From Silene latifolia (lineage: Eukaryota; Streptophyta; Magnoliopsida; Caryophyllales; Caryophyllaceae), in contig NC_133538.1 in NCBI RefSeq assembly GCF_048544455.1, positions 150,492,422 through 150,556,421 on the forward strand: a DNA stretch of 64,000 bases, written 5' to 3'. A program made the translations under genes and the position numbers. Shown here in pieces: positions 1 through 12,386 of this stretch (position 1 is the first letter of the stretch; every line of letters starts with the position of its first letter). Under the pieces are notes generated by a model. The model did not search any database. It saw only the letters and a list, made by a program, of their open reading frames with translations, and was not told the origin of the DNA.

Positions 1-1105
1 AAGATGGAAATTTATCAAGTTTAAGAGAGACTTAATCCGACTCAATAAAGTGAGACAATTTGGTTAGTAAACCACAAGATCAATCCTTTGATTAAATATT
101 ATCACCTTATTGTGGAGATTATTCTCCTAAATCTCCTTAATAATGGTTAAATGACAAGGAAATCACACTTAATCAAATAACCCAACTTATCAATCCTACC
201 AAGTAGAAATCACATACATTGGTTCGATTAATAAGAAGATAAAAGCATTAGAGATTCAATAAGGGTAATTAGACACAATGAAAACACGATTAATGCCTAA
301 TTACAAGTTAACCCTTTACTTGCTAATTAAGCCAAGAAGAAATCACATTCATTAGCATAATAACAAGGTGTTGCAAAGATGAGATTACAAGGAAATCACA
401 CTTAATAATCCCAACAACAATAAATTAAGGAACTTGATTAATTAAACAACAAGGAAATCACACTTAATTACTCAATTTAAACAAGGTTTCCAAAATTCAA
501 TCAATAAACACAAAGGATTAACAATGATAATGAAAATTAAGGAAAAATTAAGTAGTCTTACAACCAAAGATTACACCTTTGAGCCGGATTAAGAAGAGGA
601 GATTAGTTCTCCATAGTCGATCTAAACCCAATCAAAAGATGAATAATTCCCAAAATTACAACTTGATTAATTAAAGTAAGCATAACATGTGTTAACCTAG
701 AGGAAAACACACTATATATAGTCTAACATAACCTAATAACCGTGGGCTTAACATGGGAGAAGCCCGTAATACAAAACGGAGTAGAACCCAGAAAACTCGC
801 ACGGTGCGAGAAATGGGAGCAGGAAACTCGCACCGTGCGAGAAAGCTGCTGGAGTGCGTTTTTCAATCGTTGCTTGCTTGATCCTTGGAAGGCTTTTTCA
901 TGATGTTTCTTCAATGCTTGTTCTTCACCCTTCCTTTGATGCTCCTCTTGGTCTCTTGGCACCTCATTCTTCACTAGAAAACCTTGCTAAATGATAAAGC
1001 ACTCGAAATTGGTCAAATAATGCTAGAATTGCCTAAAACCGTTACCAAATGCTACCAAATGAGCTCCAAATGATGCCAATTATATGTAAAAATAGGAGCT
1101 CATCA
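1..1105 (-). repeat. Partial LTR of a Ty3-like element, running off the left edge
   Basis: Read on the minus strand this begins TGATGAGCTCC at 1105, a normal LTR start, and continues to the window edge. A TATA-like box (ACTATATATAGT) lies at about 711-722 on the minus strand, where an LTR promoter is expected. Two palindromes, CTCGCACGGTGCGAG and its complement, sit at about 796-842, upstream of the TATA box in the U3 part. Further in, the motif AAGGAAATCACACTTAA recurs three times between 150 and 480, with shorter variants between. No primer site or internal region is visible, so it could be a solo LTR or the 5' LTR of a minus-strand element. The family (Tekay-like or other Ty3) is inferred only from LTR style. 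Confidence 0.6.
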
Positions 1106-1480
1106 GTAAGCGTGTTGATTTGAGTTTGAGCCTGAATGGTCTCGGTCTCTCGGGCTTGACTTACAAGTTACAAATGTACGGCTCTGCTCAAAGTCTGCAA
1201 AGCATTTAAAAACTAGCACTCGTATATAGCTTGGTTGACTCAAAATATGGGCAAATTCTCGTTTAAGACGGGTATATTCATCTTAAATTTAAGATGGGTC
1301 AAATATATTCATATTGAAAGAATAAGATGACCCATTTTAATATTAAGACAAATACCTCTGTTTTAATGAAGGTAGCAAAAAATGAAGGATCATTTTCATA
1401 TTGAGACACTGTTGATTTATTGCTGTCATTGACTCCTCTATAATCCAAAGTGGTACTTTTTGAAAGTACACAAATTCTCA
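1106..1480. other. Intergenic stretch, nothing recognised
   Basis: Mixed-composition sequence between the LTR edge and the first MITE. Short reading frames here show no family likeness. I see no gene or RNA. Confidence 0.5.
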
Positions 1481-1652
1481 CTTTAGACGGACACTATCTG
1501 TCTAAAGTTGTAGATATCAGAGTTCCTCTCATAAAATGAGAGTGGATAGTGCGAGTGGACGGGAAATGGATACCCCGCTTGCCCTCCTCGCACTTACATT
1601 TTGTGAGAGGATTACTATCCGTCTACAGATTTAGACGAATAGTGTCCGTCTA
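1481..1652. repeat. MITE with GACGGACACTAT-type inverted ends (copy A)
   Basis: About 170 bp. The left end (ctttagacggacactatctg) and the reverse complement of the right end (ttgtagacggacactattcg) agree over about 35 bp. Each end is itself a small hairpin. No coding capacity. Copy B, 130 bp to the right, has the same design. A non-autonomous DNA transposon is the best explanation; the superfamily is not clear. Confidence 0.7.
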
Positions 1653-1784
1653 CAATAGAACAGTTGAAAGTAATCCATAATTATTAGTAATATGTAACTG
1701 ATTAAAGGATGTTAAATATCACCCACTCAATTCAAAGTTCACAAAACATCTTAGTTGACTTATATTTATCTTATAAATCGTCTT

Positions 1785-1955
1785 GCTTGTGACGGACAAT
1801 ATCCGTCACAAGCTGAAAATCTCTCATAATAAAGCAAGTGGGTTGGCAAGTGGGAGGGAAAATGGAGCACCCATGGATATTGCCACTTGCATCTTGTGAG
1901 AGTGACACTATCCGTCTTCAGCTTGTGACGGATAGTGCCCGTCTTCCATAGGATT
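1785..1955. repeat. MITE with GACGGATAGTG-type inverted ends (copy B)
   Basis: About 170 bp. The left end contains cttgtgacggacaatatccg and the right end, reverse complemented, gacgggcactatccgtcaca. The internal part (aagtgggttggcaagtggga) resembles the core of copy A (gcgagtggacgggaaatgga), so both belong to one family. No coding capacity. Confidence 0.7.
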
Positions 1956-2350
1956 TTATGTTTATCTTTTGCATGTCAATTTTCACGACCAATTTGTGCA
2001 ATAAGTGTTAGACCCAACTTTATACTTCGTAGATCATTAGAACCTAAGTTGTGCCATTAAGGCACTAATACTGACATAAGTGTTCCAACTTCCAAACAAT
2101 GTTGTTAAACCCGTGATCCGGATAGTAAGATCGTTCGACTCTATGATTAAATGTAATTTTCCGTTGTTTTGAATCATTACGTGATAATGTAACATTTATT
2201 TGTTTATTTTAAAATGAAAATAATTATGAATGTCAAACAAAACTTTAAAAGTTTGTAGATTTTTAAAATTAATGTAATATTGAAAAATTGAAAAACATTT
2301 GTAAAACTTTAAAATTAGAATTAGTTTGCTCTAATTTTAAGAAAACATTT
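1956..2350. other. AT-rich intergenic stretch, nothing recognised
   Basis: AT-rich sequence ending in CTTAT (2351-2355), the left copy of the target duplication of the next element. It was contiguous with 13617 onward before that insertion. No gene seen. Confidence 0.6.
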
Positions 2351-2355
2351 CTTAT

Positions 2356-2939
2356 TGATGGGGCATATTCTGCACCCGCTGACCGAGTCAACATATTGAG
2401 CAAGGTCAAAGATATCCACAGCAAGTCAACGTATTAGACCCTAACCCTACGCGCACTGTCGGCTGTCACTGGGTCTCGGCAGGCAACTAGCCACCGGGAT
2501 ACACATCCGCGTACTCACATCCAAGACCCCTCGGCATGGAGTCAACAGGGCCCGCCGGCCTGCCATGGGTCCCCCGTCCGAGGGTAGAACAGTCTTTCCA
2601 CCTGCTAGCCGCTTGGCCACTTGGCCACTACGTGACAAAAGGTGAAAGTCTATAAATACTCCTCAACCCTCATTGAGGAAAGGGGCCGAAAATAATCAAT
2701 TAAACACACTAATCTGGTATAAACTCCCTTATCTCTCTACAATATACTTTGCCAAGTAACACACAACTTAATCCCTTTTAAGTTTACTGACTTGAGCGTC
2801 GGAGTGAGTTCGCTCGGTACCAAGCCGAGCCCTCAGTTTGTTCATTGTTTCAGGAGAGGCCGAAAGGAAGAGTCAAGCAAAGTCATCATTCTACAAGCTT
2901 ACGTGGTAACAAACCTGCTCCGGAATTACACCCGGAACA
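2356..2939 (+). repeat. 5' LTR of the Retand-like element
   Basis: Starts TGATGGGGCATATTC and ends TTACACCCGGAACA, the same ends as the copies at 13029-13616 and 58482-59073. A TATA-like TATAAATACTCC stretch at about 2650-2661 is probably the promoter. Confidence 0.92.
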
Positions 2940-2941
2940 AT

Positions 2942-2958
2942 TGGCGCCGTCTGTGGGG
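2942..2958 (+). other. Primer-binding site
   Basis: TGGCGCCGTCTGTGGGG lies 3 bp after the 5' LTR. The TGGCGCC start is shared with tRNA-Asp-type primer sites of plant Ty3 elements; the exact primer tRNA is not settled here. The same sequence follows the LTR at 59073. Confidence 0.85.
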
Positions 2959-3037
2959 TAACATACTAAAAGCTAGTCAAAATCCCTTACAAAAAAAAAA
3001 ACAACACAAAACAAAACCCACCCAGCAAGCTAAGAAG

Positions 3038-6000
3038 ATGTCAAAGCAACAAGAAGTAATTGTGATTTTACTTAAGCGCATTCAATCGGATGACACGATC
3101 CATATTCGAGATTGGGCGATCCCCACCGGCCGAGTCATTCAACCGGCGTACGGGATGCCCATACTACCAGAAACACCGCCGCCTACGGCCAAGTCACTTT
3201 GTCATGGGACATGTGGTCGATGCGCAAGCCAAATCAAGTTGTTCCTGGACCGATGGGTAATACGCCGATCACCCCCGCCGCAACGACGGGCGGTGGCAGC
3301 AAAGACACCCGCAGTGACCAGGGCCCATAAAGTGACTCCGATCAACTTGACCGAAGCAATACAAGGAGCTGAGCATGCAAGGACGCCGGCGGTGCCCGTG
3401 GTGTCGATGGCAAGGACCAAAGTCCTTCCCCACCTCGCGGGAGGACAGCGTCGCCGCGGCAACAACGAGGCCACCCCCGAAGAAATGAAGAAAGAAGTCC
3501 GACTCTCCAAAGTCAGACAACAAGAAGCCCTTCCCGCCACGGGGAGAGAAGCCGGACAAGGGTTGCGAGGAGCCGATCGCCGCGTGTCATTTGACACATG
3601 GTCAGACAGCTCCTCAGTGCCTATGTCCTCGGAGTCTCCGTGCCGACCAAACTGAAGCTGCCGTCCCTATCATACAAAGGGGACAGTGACCCTACCGACC
3701 ACGCCGAGGCTTTCGAGTCTTACATGTCGGTATGGGAACAGCCTGATGAGGTATGGTGCCGAGTCTTCCCAACAACCCTGCACGGGATGGCCCAGAGTTG
3801 GTACAAGGGGATGCCTAACGGTTCGCTATACTGCTACGCCAACCTAAGGGATAACTTCATAGCCCAGTACGCCTGCAACAGGAGAAGGGTCGTGGAGACA
3901 TCGGATCTGCTCACTATCCGACAGGGGGAGGACGAGTCTCTACGAAGCTATGTGAAGAGGTTCGATGCAAAAGCTCAGCAGATCCGCGAGCTGAACACCG
4001 AACTGGCGGCCTTCTCACTGATGAAAGGCCTCCCGAAAGGCGAGCTCAAAAATGAGCTGATCAAGTGCGAGGTCCTCAACCTGGACTCCGCCAGAAAGAT
4101 GGCGGACCAAGCCGTAAAGGTGGAGGATTACCACAAGACCTGGGTAGGCCACAGTGAAGCTGGGCACCAGGAAAAGAGGAGCCACCGGGAGAATACTGAT
4201 AAAGGTCGCCGTGACATGAATAGGTCACGACCTGAAAGATCTAACAGGAAACAGAGCTCGGCGGGCGCCGAGGGGGGTTTCGGGACCATACACCCAGAAG
4301 AGGTATCACGGTCTCACCCCTCTGGTCAAATCACCGGCCGAGGTCTATGCCCTGAGCAAGAATGAAGGGCAGAAGTGGGCAAGACCCCCCAAGACGAGGG
4401 CGGAGGGCGACGCAAACCAATTTTGCGATTACCACGGCCAGCCCGGCCATAAGACCGATGACTGTCGGCATCTGAAGAACGCCATCGAGGAGCTGATCCG
4501 GAAGGGGGCCCTCAGCAAGTACGTAGCTGGGCCCCCGGAAACGAGCTCCGACGGGGCGAACAGGAAATCAGTATTCCAGAGGATGGGAGTGATCCGGGTG
4601 GTTATCGGAGGAAACGAGAACGGAGGATCGGCTAATGGGCACAAACGGCACCTAAATGAGCTTTACCAAGCCATCAACTTTGTGCCCACCACAGCAGTCC
4701 CCGCTTCCACCGTCCCCGATATAACCATCGGAAAGAAAGACTACGAAGGAGTCGTAGCCCCGCACAGCGACCCGCTGGTAGTCCACCTGGACATATCCAA
4801 CCACTTGGTTAAGAGGTGCCTGAGTGATACAGCGCCTACACAAACATCATGTTCGGGGAATGCTTCCTCAACCTCGGTCAAGATTGAGGACCGAGTCCCC
4901 GCATCAACCCACCGTACGGCTTCTCTGGGCCGCCTGGTACCCCTGGGGTCAATCAGGTTGCCGGTGATGTTCGGCGAGGCGGATGCGGCCAAGAACGTTT
5001 TATCTGAGTTCGTGGTCATTGATGGTTCGTCCGCCTACAATGTTCTGATAGGCCGGGTTACTTTGAGCGAGGCCGATGCTGTAATGTCCATCCGGGCCCT
5101 GACACTGATGTATGTCTCGGACCGGGGGGAAGCACAAAAGCTCGTCTCAAAGGACGAGAGAGACGAAGTTATCAATGTCCAAATATCTGCCATAGGGTGT
5201 AACATGCAATCCCTCAAAGTGGCGAAGAAATCAAAGAAGGGGAAGAACCCATCCTTACGACAGGAGGGTGATCCGATGAGCACCAACAACGTCAGCATGG
5301 TCGAGGGAGCCGAGACCGAGCAAGTGGAGATTGACCCAGACGCACCGTGCAGAATCGCTTGGTGTCGGCACGGAGCCAAAGTTCGAGCCGACCTCCTAGA
5401 CCCGCCGAGAAAGAACAAAAACGTCTTCGCGTACTCAGCCGCCGAGATGCCAGGCGTGAGCCGAGAGGTGATCGTTCACAAGCTGAACGTACTCTCCAAC
5501 GCTCGCCCTGTCAAGCAGAAGATGAGGAACTCCTCGGCCGAAAAGGATGACGCCATCAAGGCCGAGGTATATAAACTATTAGAGGCGGGCTTTATCATGC
5601 CTTGTACTTACCCTGAGTGGCTAGCAAATGTTGTAATGGTGAAGAAGTCATCAGGGGGGTGGAGGATGTGTGTTGATTTTATAAATCTTAATAAAGCATG
5701 CCCTAAAGATTGCTATCCCTTGCCTCGAATAGATAGTTTAATAGATGCAACGGCAGGCTACACTATGCTGAGCCTGCTCGACGCCTTCTCGGGTACCATC
5801 AGGTATTCATGGTCAAGAAGACATGCCTAAGTGCGCATTCATCACCATACACGGCACATACATGTATAAAATGATGCCGTTCGGTTTGAAAAACGCTGGC
5901 GCAACTTACACTAGGCTGGTGGACAAAGTGTTTCAAGATAAAAAAGGGCGAAACATCGAGGCTTACGTCGATGATGCTATTGTAAAAAACAAGTCCGACA

Positions 6001-8481
6001 ATGAGCACTTGGCCGACTTGAGCGAAACATTTTGTTCACTAAGGAAATACAAGATGAAACTTAACCCAATGAAATGCAACTTCGGTGTCCGGCCAGGTAA
6101 GTTCCTCGGCGTACTTGTCGGCGCTGGGGAATTGATGCCAATCCAGAGAAAGTCCAAGCAATACTGGACCTACCGGAGCCGAGGAATCGAAAAGAGGTTA
6201 TGATGTTGACCGGGAGGATGGCGGCTCTCGCCCGTTTCATCTCTCGGTCAGCCGAAAAAAGCACCCCATTCTTCAAAGTGTTGAAGGGGAATAAAGACTT
6301 GGTGGGGGAGGAACAGAGCACAGCTTTCAGTGCAATCGAAAGCTCATCTTCAAACTCTCCCGACCCTGTCTGGGCCGATCCGGGGAGACGCTATATCTAT
6401 ACATAGCGATTACCTCGGCCACGGTCGGCCGTAATCATCGAGAAGAAGACAAGCAAAGCAACACCCAATCTACTTTGTCACCATACATCGCTACCCGCCG
6501 AGAGAAATTACCCATCGATTGAAAAAGCGCCTTTCTTTGTCATCGTCGTTGCCGCAAGGAAATGAAACCTTACTTCGACGCAAGCATCCCGTGACGGTCT
6601 TAACCGACCAACCATTGGAGAAAACATTAAAAAAATTTGAACAATCCGGCAGGCTCATCAAATGGGCAGTAGAGCTATCCGGCTTCGGCATTCAATACAG
6701 GCCGAGGCCCTCGATAAAGGGGCAGGCACTTGCAGACTTCATGGCCGAGTGCACATACCAAGAAGAATCCGGCCGGCGTATGGGATGTATATACCGACGG
6801 GTCATCTACAAACAGCTCAGGAGCGGCATCCTTATCATCCCCAAACGGGACGAGTTTGAGTATACCTTGAAATTTACCTTCTCGGCCTCAAACAACGAAT
6901 CCGAATACGAGGCGGTGATAATCGGAGTCGAGCTAGCTAGAGTGCGGGGCGGAACACATTGTGTTGAAGTCGGACTCACTATTGGTGACTAACCAAATCG
7001 AGGAGAGTATGAGGCTCGAGACGATGGGATGGTAAGATACCTGGAAAGAGTAAAAGCTGACACTGCAAAATTAAAATATTTCCAAATCCAATGCATCCCC
7101 AGGTTTGAGAACAACCGAGCCGACGCTCTCTCAAATCGGCCAGTTCAACCATCAAGAATGTCACCAACCGTCTTTGGTGGATATCGGGAATGCTAAAAGC
7201 ATCACTGAGACCATCGGCATGGTGGGCGACATAGAAGCCGAGATGACGTGGATGACTCCGATAATGAAATACAAACTAACAAAAGAGTTACCGGGGGACC
7301 GCAGTCTCTCTCAGAAGATAAAGAGGATCGCCGCAAGATACTTGGTGTTCGAAGGAGAACTATACAGAAGGTCTGTGATAAGACCACTTTTGAAATGTGT
7401 CGGCCCCGGACGCGGAACTCATCTCGACTGAGAGATTCACGAAGGCATCTGTGGACATCACATGGGGGCAAGAACGCTAGCCCACAAAGCTCTCCGAGCC
7501 GGCTACTTCTGGCCTACCATGCTTGAAGATTCCAGAACTAAGACCAAGAAGTGCAAGAATTGTCAGATGCATGCTCCGGTGATACATGCACCTTCCCGAG
7601 ACTTGCAGCCAGTACTTAGCCCCCTACCATTTGCACAGTGGGGGATGGATTTATTAGGGCCATTTCCGACGGCCTCTGGAGGAAGGAAGTACCTGATCGT
7701 CGCCGTTGATTACTTCACCAAATGGGTCGGCGTCGCAGCATGCACGCCAAGACCACAGCGGCCGTAAGAAAGGTGATTTGGGAGAACGTCATAACTCGTT
7801 TTGGGTTACCCCAAGTCATGGTATTTGACCACGGCCTTGAGTTTTGGAGTGACACGGTGATGAACTGGCTAGAAGAACTCGGTATCAAGTTTGCATACTC
7901 CTCCGTCTGCCACCCTCAGAGCAACGGGCAGGCGGAGGCAGCTAATAAAACAATCCTAAACGGGCTGAAAAAGAAGGTTGAAGATCTAAAGGGAAGGTGG
8001 GCTGATGAACTACCCGGCGTCCTGTGGTCCCTTAGAACCACGGAAAAAGAAGCAACGGGATACAGTCCATTCCACCTTGTCTATGGGTCTGAAGCCGTCC
8101 TACCAATTGAAGCATCGATGCCGACATTCAGAACGCAAACCTTTAACCTTGATCGAAAATGAGGAGGGCCGAAAGCCTCCTAGACTGGTCGAAGAAAGTC
8201 GAGACACGGCACGGCTCAACTTAGCCGTCTACCAAAACAGAATGAGAAGAGCCTACAGCCGAAGGGTCCACAAAAGGGACTTAAGAGTAGGAGATCTAGT
8301 CCTAAGAAAGTCGGCCGCCACCAACAAAGGAAACATCCATGGCAAGATGACGGCCAACTGGGAAGGACCCTACAAAGTGGTTGAAGAAATGAGGCCGGGT
8401 ACATACCGGCTGACAGACATGGAGGATGTGCCTCTAATGAGCCACTGGAACACCGACAACCTTAGAAAATACTTCATATAG
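3038..8481 (+). pseudogene. gag-pol region of the Retand-like element, eroded
   Basis: The region begins at an ATG encoding MSKQQEVIV and holds, in order, a retrotransposon gag/capsid domain (about 3.6-4.2 kb, with a WYKGMP-type core), an aspartic protease segment (4.6-5.1 kb), RT with WRMCVDFINLNKACP and YVDDA (5.5-6.2 kb), RNase H (6.6-7.0 kb), a zinc-binding integrase N-terminus and an integrase core with QWGMDLLGPFP (7.4-8.0 kb), and a C-terminal integrase/chromatin segment ending near 8.48 kb. The reading frame has several breaks, so no full polyprotein can be made. Order and motifs fit Tat-lineage Ty3 elements. Confidence 0.88.
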
Positions 8482-8599
8482 CGGCAGAGGTGTCTGAGAC
8501 CGTTGTGGGCACCCCAACGCATGATTATATCTAATGAAAAGTGTTCCAAGTTTTCCATCAAAATGAAGAATCCCCCTCCATAGTCCTACCAAAGTAGAC

Positions 8600-9140
8600 G
8601 CCGCGGCCAAAGCCAGGCAGTCACTCCCGAAGTACAAAAGCGTATAAGCACTGTTGAGACGCAACTGACTGCCCCGGCCAATCCGGGGGTGGCAGAGGAA
8701 GCGATCAATATGTCTATAGATACGGAAAGCAGTCAAAACGTAAACTCGGTTGCCTCGGCCAAAGCCGGGAGTGACGAGGGAAACGCGACTTGCCCACAGC
8801 AGTTGTTACTCGCCACAACGACCAACATGCTTAGGAACGTATAAGTACGGTTGAGAAACGCAAATCGGATGCCTCGGCCGGACCGAGAGTGAAAGAGGAA
8901 GCGATCAACACGTCTACAGATACGAACATTTGTCGCCAGAACCCCGATTGCCTCGGCCAGACCGAGAGTGACGGGGACACAACGACCGATACGCTAACAT
9001 GTTCACAACGGCGGTTGGGAACCGCAAATCTGACCGCCTCGGGCGGTGGAGGAAGCGACCGACACGCCAACATGTTTAAAAACGTTAAGTACAGTTGAGA
9101 TACGCATTCTAACTGCCTCGGCCAAGCCGAAGGTAGAAAC
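8600..9140 (+). repeat. Degenerate tandem repeats downstream of pol
   Basis: Units of roughly 100 bp recur about five times, each with GCCTCGGCC..GAGAGTG followed by GAGGAAGCGA and an ACATGTT or GTTGAGA segment. This is the untranslated part between pol and the antisense gene. Such tandem arrays are known in Ogre/Tat elements and can seed satellite DNA. Confidence 0.65.
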
Positions 9141-9584
9141 GGGAAAAAGCGCTCAATTAATAACGAAAGAAGACAACTCAGAAGAAAATGAGATAAAGAC
9201 CTCGCCAAGCCGGGAGGCAAAATAAACAAACTCTTATTAAAGTATTTGGTGTAATACAAGAAAGAAGTCGACGGCCGTCCCTATTGGGATAGCCTAAACA
9301 CAACCTACCAAGAGTTTACAAAAAGAGAAGGAACAAAGAAAAGGTTACGGACATAAGACATTAAGTGCCAAAAGATGGCAGGGAGGAAAGGCTCAATAGT
9401 TGGCCCCGACAGTGAAGCTATCCGAGATGCGGGTGAATCGATGACGACCGCCGTCTCCCTATGCCTGCTTCGCTCGCCATCAGCAGCAGATAGCAGCATC
9501 ACCATCGGTGGGCGACCCGAGCCGACTTGGCGGCTTCACCTGCCTTTGCCCTCTCGGCTTCCTCCCTCGGCCGCCTTCACCTTT

Positions 9585-12386
9585 TCAAAGATGGGCCGCC
9601 TTCTTTGACCTCCTCGGCGGCTTTCTTCGCCTCTGCCTCCCCATGACCTTTTGCTCAGCAGCCCGCGCCTTATCATCAAGCAGCTGGTCAAATTTTTGCC
9701 ACGGGAAGGAGCCGTCAGGAAAGAGCTCTCTGATTACTTCCCTGGTAGCTTCTTCGGCCTGGTCCCAGTATTGGGCGCACATGTTAGGGATGATGTCAGT
9801 TTGGAGCGTCTCAATGTCCTCCTCCCTCTGGGCGAGGATAGACCTTGTGTTCCTGTGTGCCTTCGACTGAGCCAAATACAGAGACTTCCATTCTTCCCTC
9901 TTCTTAATAGCAAAGTTGAAAGCAGGCTGAAGCTTGTCCCGCTCCTCCCGCAGCTTAGCGGCGTCAGCCTCCGCAGCCTCAACCTTGGCCCTCTCGGCTA
10001 GGACCGCCTTCTCAGCATCGTCCCTGAGCTTTCGCTCAGCGAGGAAATCATTTTCGGCGGCCTGAAAGTCCTTCTTCGCCTTCTCGGCCTCTTGCTTAGA
10101 AGCATCAAGCTCAAGCCTAAGCCGTTCAAGCGCAGGAGCAGCTTCAGCCATGACCTTTTCTTGCTCCATAATGTGAGCACCGGCCACGTCAGCCCACTTC
10201 GCCAGCATCTTCCTAATCTGGGTGGGGGAAGGCTTCGGGGAGGAGGAGACGACGGCAGCATTCTTATCACCCGTCTGCACAAACTTCTTCAACACGCTCC
10301 TTGACAGAATGCCAATCGACGTATCTTCTTCAACACGATCCTTGGTATCTACTTGCCAAACGGCCCGCTGTTCAACCGAGCGTGGCAGCACCGGCACGGC
10401 ACTCACAACCTCGGTCTCGGCCATCGCCATTTTCTTTTCCACATTTGATACCCTTTACACATCCATGCCCACAGAGGATACGGTACGGCCTGAGCAGAAC
10501 CAAGCCGAGGAAGAAGAAGCCGGGGAAGAAATTTTTACTTACGCAGAATACGCTCAACACTCATCGAAGGTCCATACCACGACATAGACTACGCTGGGGG
10601 CAAATTGATGGGGCATATTCTGCACCCGCTGACCGAGTCAACATATTGAGCAAGATCAAAGATATCCACAGCAAGTCAACGTATTAGGCTTCTCTAATAG
10701 CCATTCAGAGGGACCGGTAGACGGCGGCGGTTGATCTACAAAAAATTCGGACAAAGCATCCATGTCAACATTTATTGACATACCAGATAGCCTGTCATCA
10801 GGAACGCCTAATGAACCAGCTAAATCTGAGCCACAGGTTAGATCTGTACCAGGCTTGGCCTTCTTGGTTGGAGGACCCATTTCTTTGCCGGCCTCGGTAG
10901 CAGTAGCAGCGACAGCAGCAGACGCTGTCTCTTTTCTCTTACGTAAAAGAGGAGATTCCTCTGCAACGGTGACCTCATCTTCGACATCAACAACGACCAC
11001 CACCTTCTCCTTTTGGACTGCAGGGATTGAAGGTTGAACTGAAGTTGACGCCGTCGCCGCCGTAGACATTGCTCTTGGCTTTCGGCGCGGCACGTTACCG
11101 GCGATCTTCCTCTCGAGCCGCCCCCGCATCCAAAACCTTCAACTGCTGATCCATAAGGTCGTTTGGGGCCGGTCTGCGATCACGTGTCGCGGCCTTAGGA
11201 TGCAAATCAACAACTTTTCCGTCCTTGTCAAGTCCTAACCTCTTGAGGGTCTCGGCAGACAGTTCCGGGCCAAATCGGTCTGCAAAAGAGACAAAGCAGG
11301 AGTTAAGCAAAAGAAATGACACAAGTTCAAAAACAGAAGCATAAAAAGCAAAGATGGGCCTCACACCGACCCCACTCACCCCGTTCGAGGGCCGGTATGA
11401 GGCCGACGTGGCAGAGCAGCTCATCCTGAAGAACGATCTGCGTCGGGGGCATCCATCCCTTCGGCGTCCCATCCCTCTCGGCCTCAAACAGCCTCATTGC
11501 CCGTTTTTCGTCCTCATTAAGAAGGACCCTGTTGGCATTCATCTTAAGCTTTATCCGAGAGACGTATTTATCATACTCCCCTTTGCTCTCGCACCGCAAA
11601 TTAACGCGGTGCTGGAAGGATCGAGGCAGCGGATAATCCTCCGGAACCTCAACGTACACCCACTGCCCCCTCCAGTCCTTGCAAGACGTCAGCTTGGTCA
11701 CGGTGACGAAGCCCGGCTCGGTTTGTATGCTATACCATCCATGGCCGCCTAGGGTAGTTGGTTTGAGATGGTAGAGCCGGCGGAAGAGGTTCACCGTTGG
11801 GGCCTCCCCTTTGAAAAGATACAACCATACAAAACCAATAATCGTCCTAATGGCCAACGGATGCAGTTGGGCCACGACGACGTTCATCGCTTTAATAATG
11901 GCAACGACGTAGTCATTCAGAGGAAACCGGAGCCCATACTCCAGGTGTCTGATATATACGCCGATACAACCCGGTAGGGGTAGGGCAGAGACGGCCCGAC
12001 CCTCTTTAGGAATAACAATCTTATACTCCCCGCCGAAGGAGAAATGATGTTCAAAAAGTTCGTAACTGAACAATCGCGAACTTGTTCGTCCAAGCACGGT
12101 CAGGACCGATCTTACAGGCGTCGCCGTGATCCAAGAGATGCGGCCTCTCTTCATCGGAATGAGCCCTTTCCTCATCATCACCATCATCATCAACATCATC
12201 ACCGTCATCATCAACATCATCACCATCATCCTCGAAATCCTCCAAATATTTTGGATCAATCTCAGGAGAAAGCGGCCTGGGACCCCCAATGGTTAACGGG
12301 GTGACAACCAGTGCCTCCTCTTCATCAGGGCGCGACGGGGAGCCCCCCGGCGCAGGATTACTAGGTCCGGCATCAGCAGAAGACAT
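9585..12386 (-). CDS. Antisense gene of the Tat-lineage element (gypsy-type 'transposase' domain plus coiled coil)
   Basis: Minus-strand coding pieces between pol and the 3' LTR. From the upstream end they give an acidic start (MSSADAGPSNPAP, with a D-rich run encoded by ATC/CAT triplets at about 12170-12235), a globular part containing LPGCIGVYIRHLEYGLRFPL and FVWLYLFKGEAP that matches the 'putative gypsy type transposon' domain family, then a Lys/Glu-rich coiled coil (EASKQEAEKAKKDFQAAEND region, about 10.2-9.8 kb) ending near 9585. The pieces lie in several frames and are probably exons, perhaps partly eroded; I do not assign exon limits. Extra antisense genes at this place are known in the Tat lineage. 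The function is unknown. A duplicated block (10281-10687) lies inside the gene. Confidence 0.65.
10281..10687 (+). repeat. Internal copy of the pre-LTR segment plus 82 bp of LTR edge
   Basis: This block repeats 12685-13110: the same ~325 bp before the 3' LTR, the polypurine tract (GCTGGGGGCAAAT), and then the first 82 bp of the LTR (10606-10687) before homology stops at GTATTAG. So the element holds an extra, incomplete 3' LTR junction 2.4 kb inside its real one. Confidence 0.85.

Noticed and set aside
3112-3597. Overlapping frames on both strands in the first Retand copy
   Set aside because: Shadows of the gag frame in GC-rich DNA.
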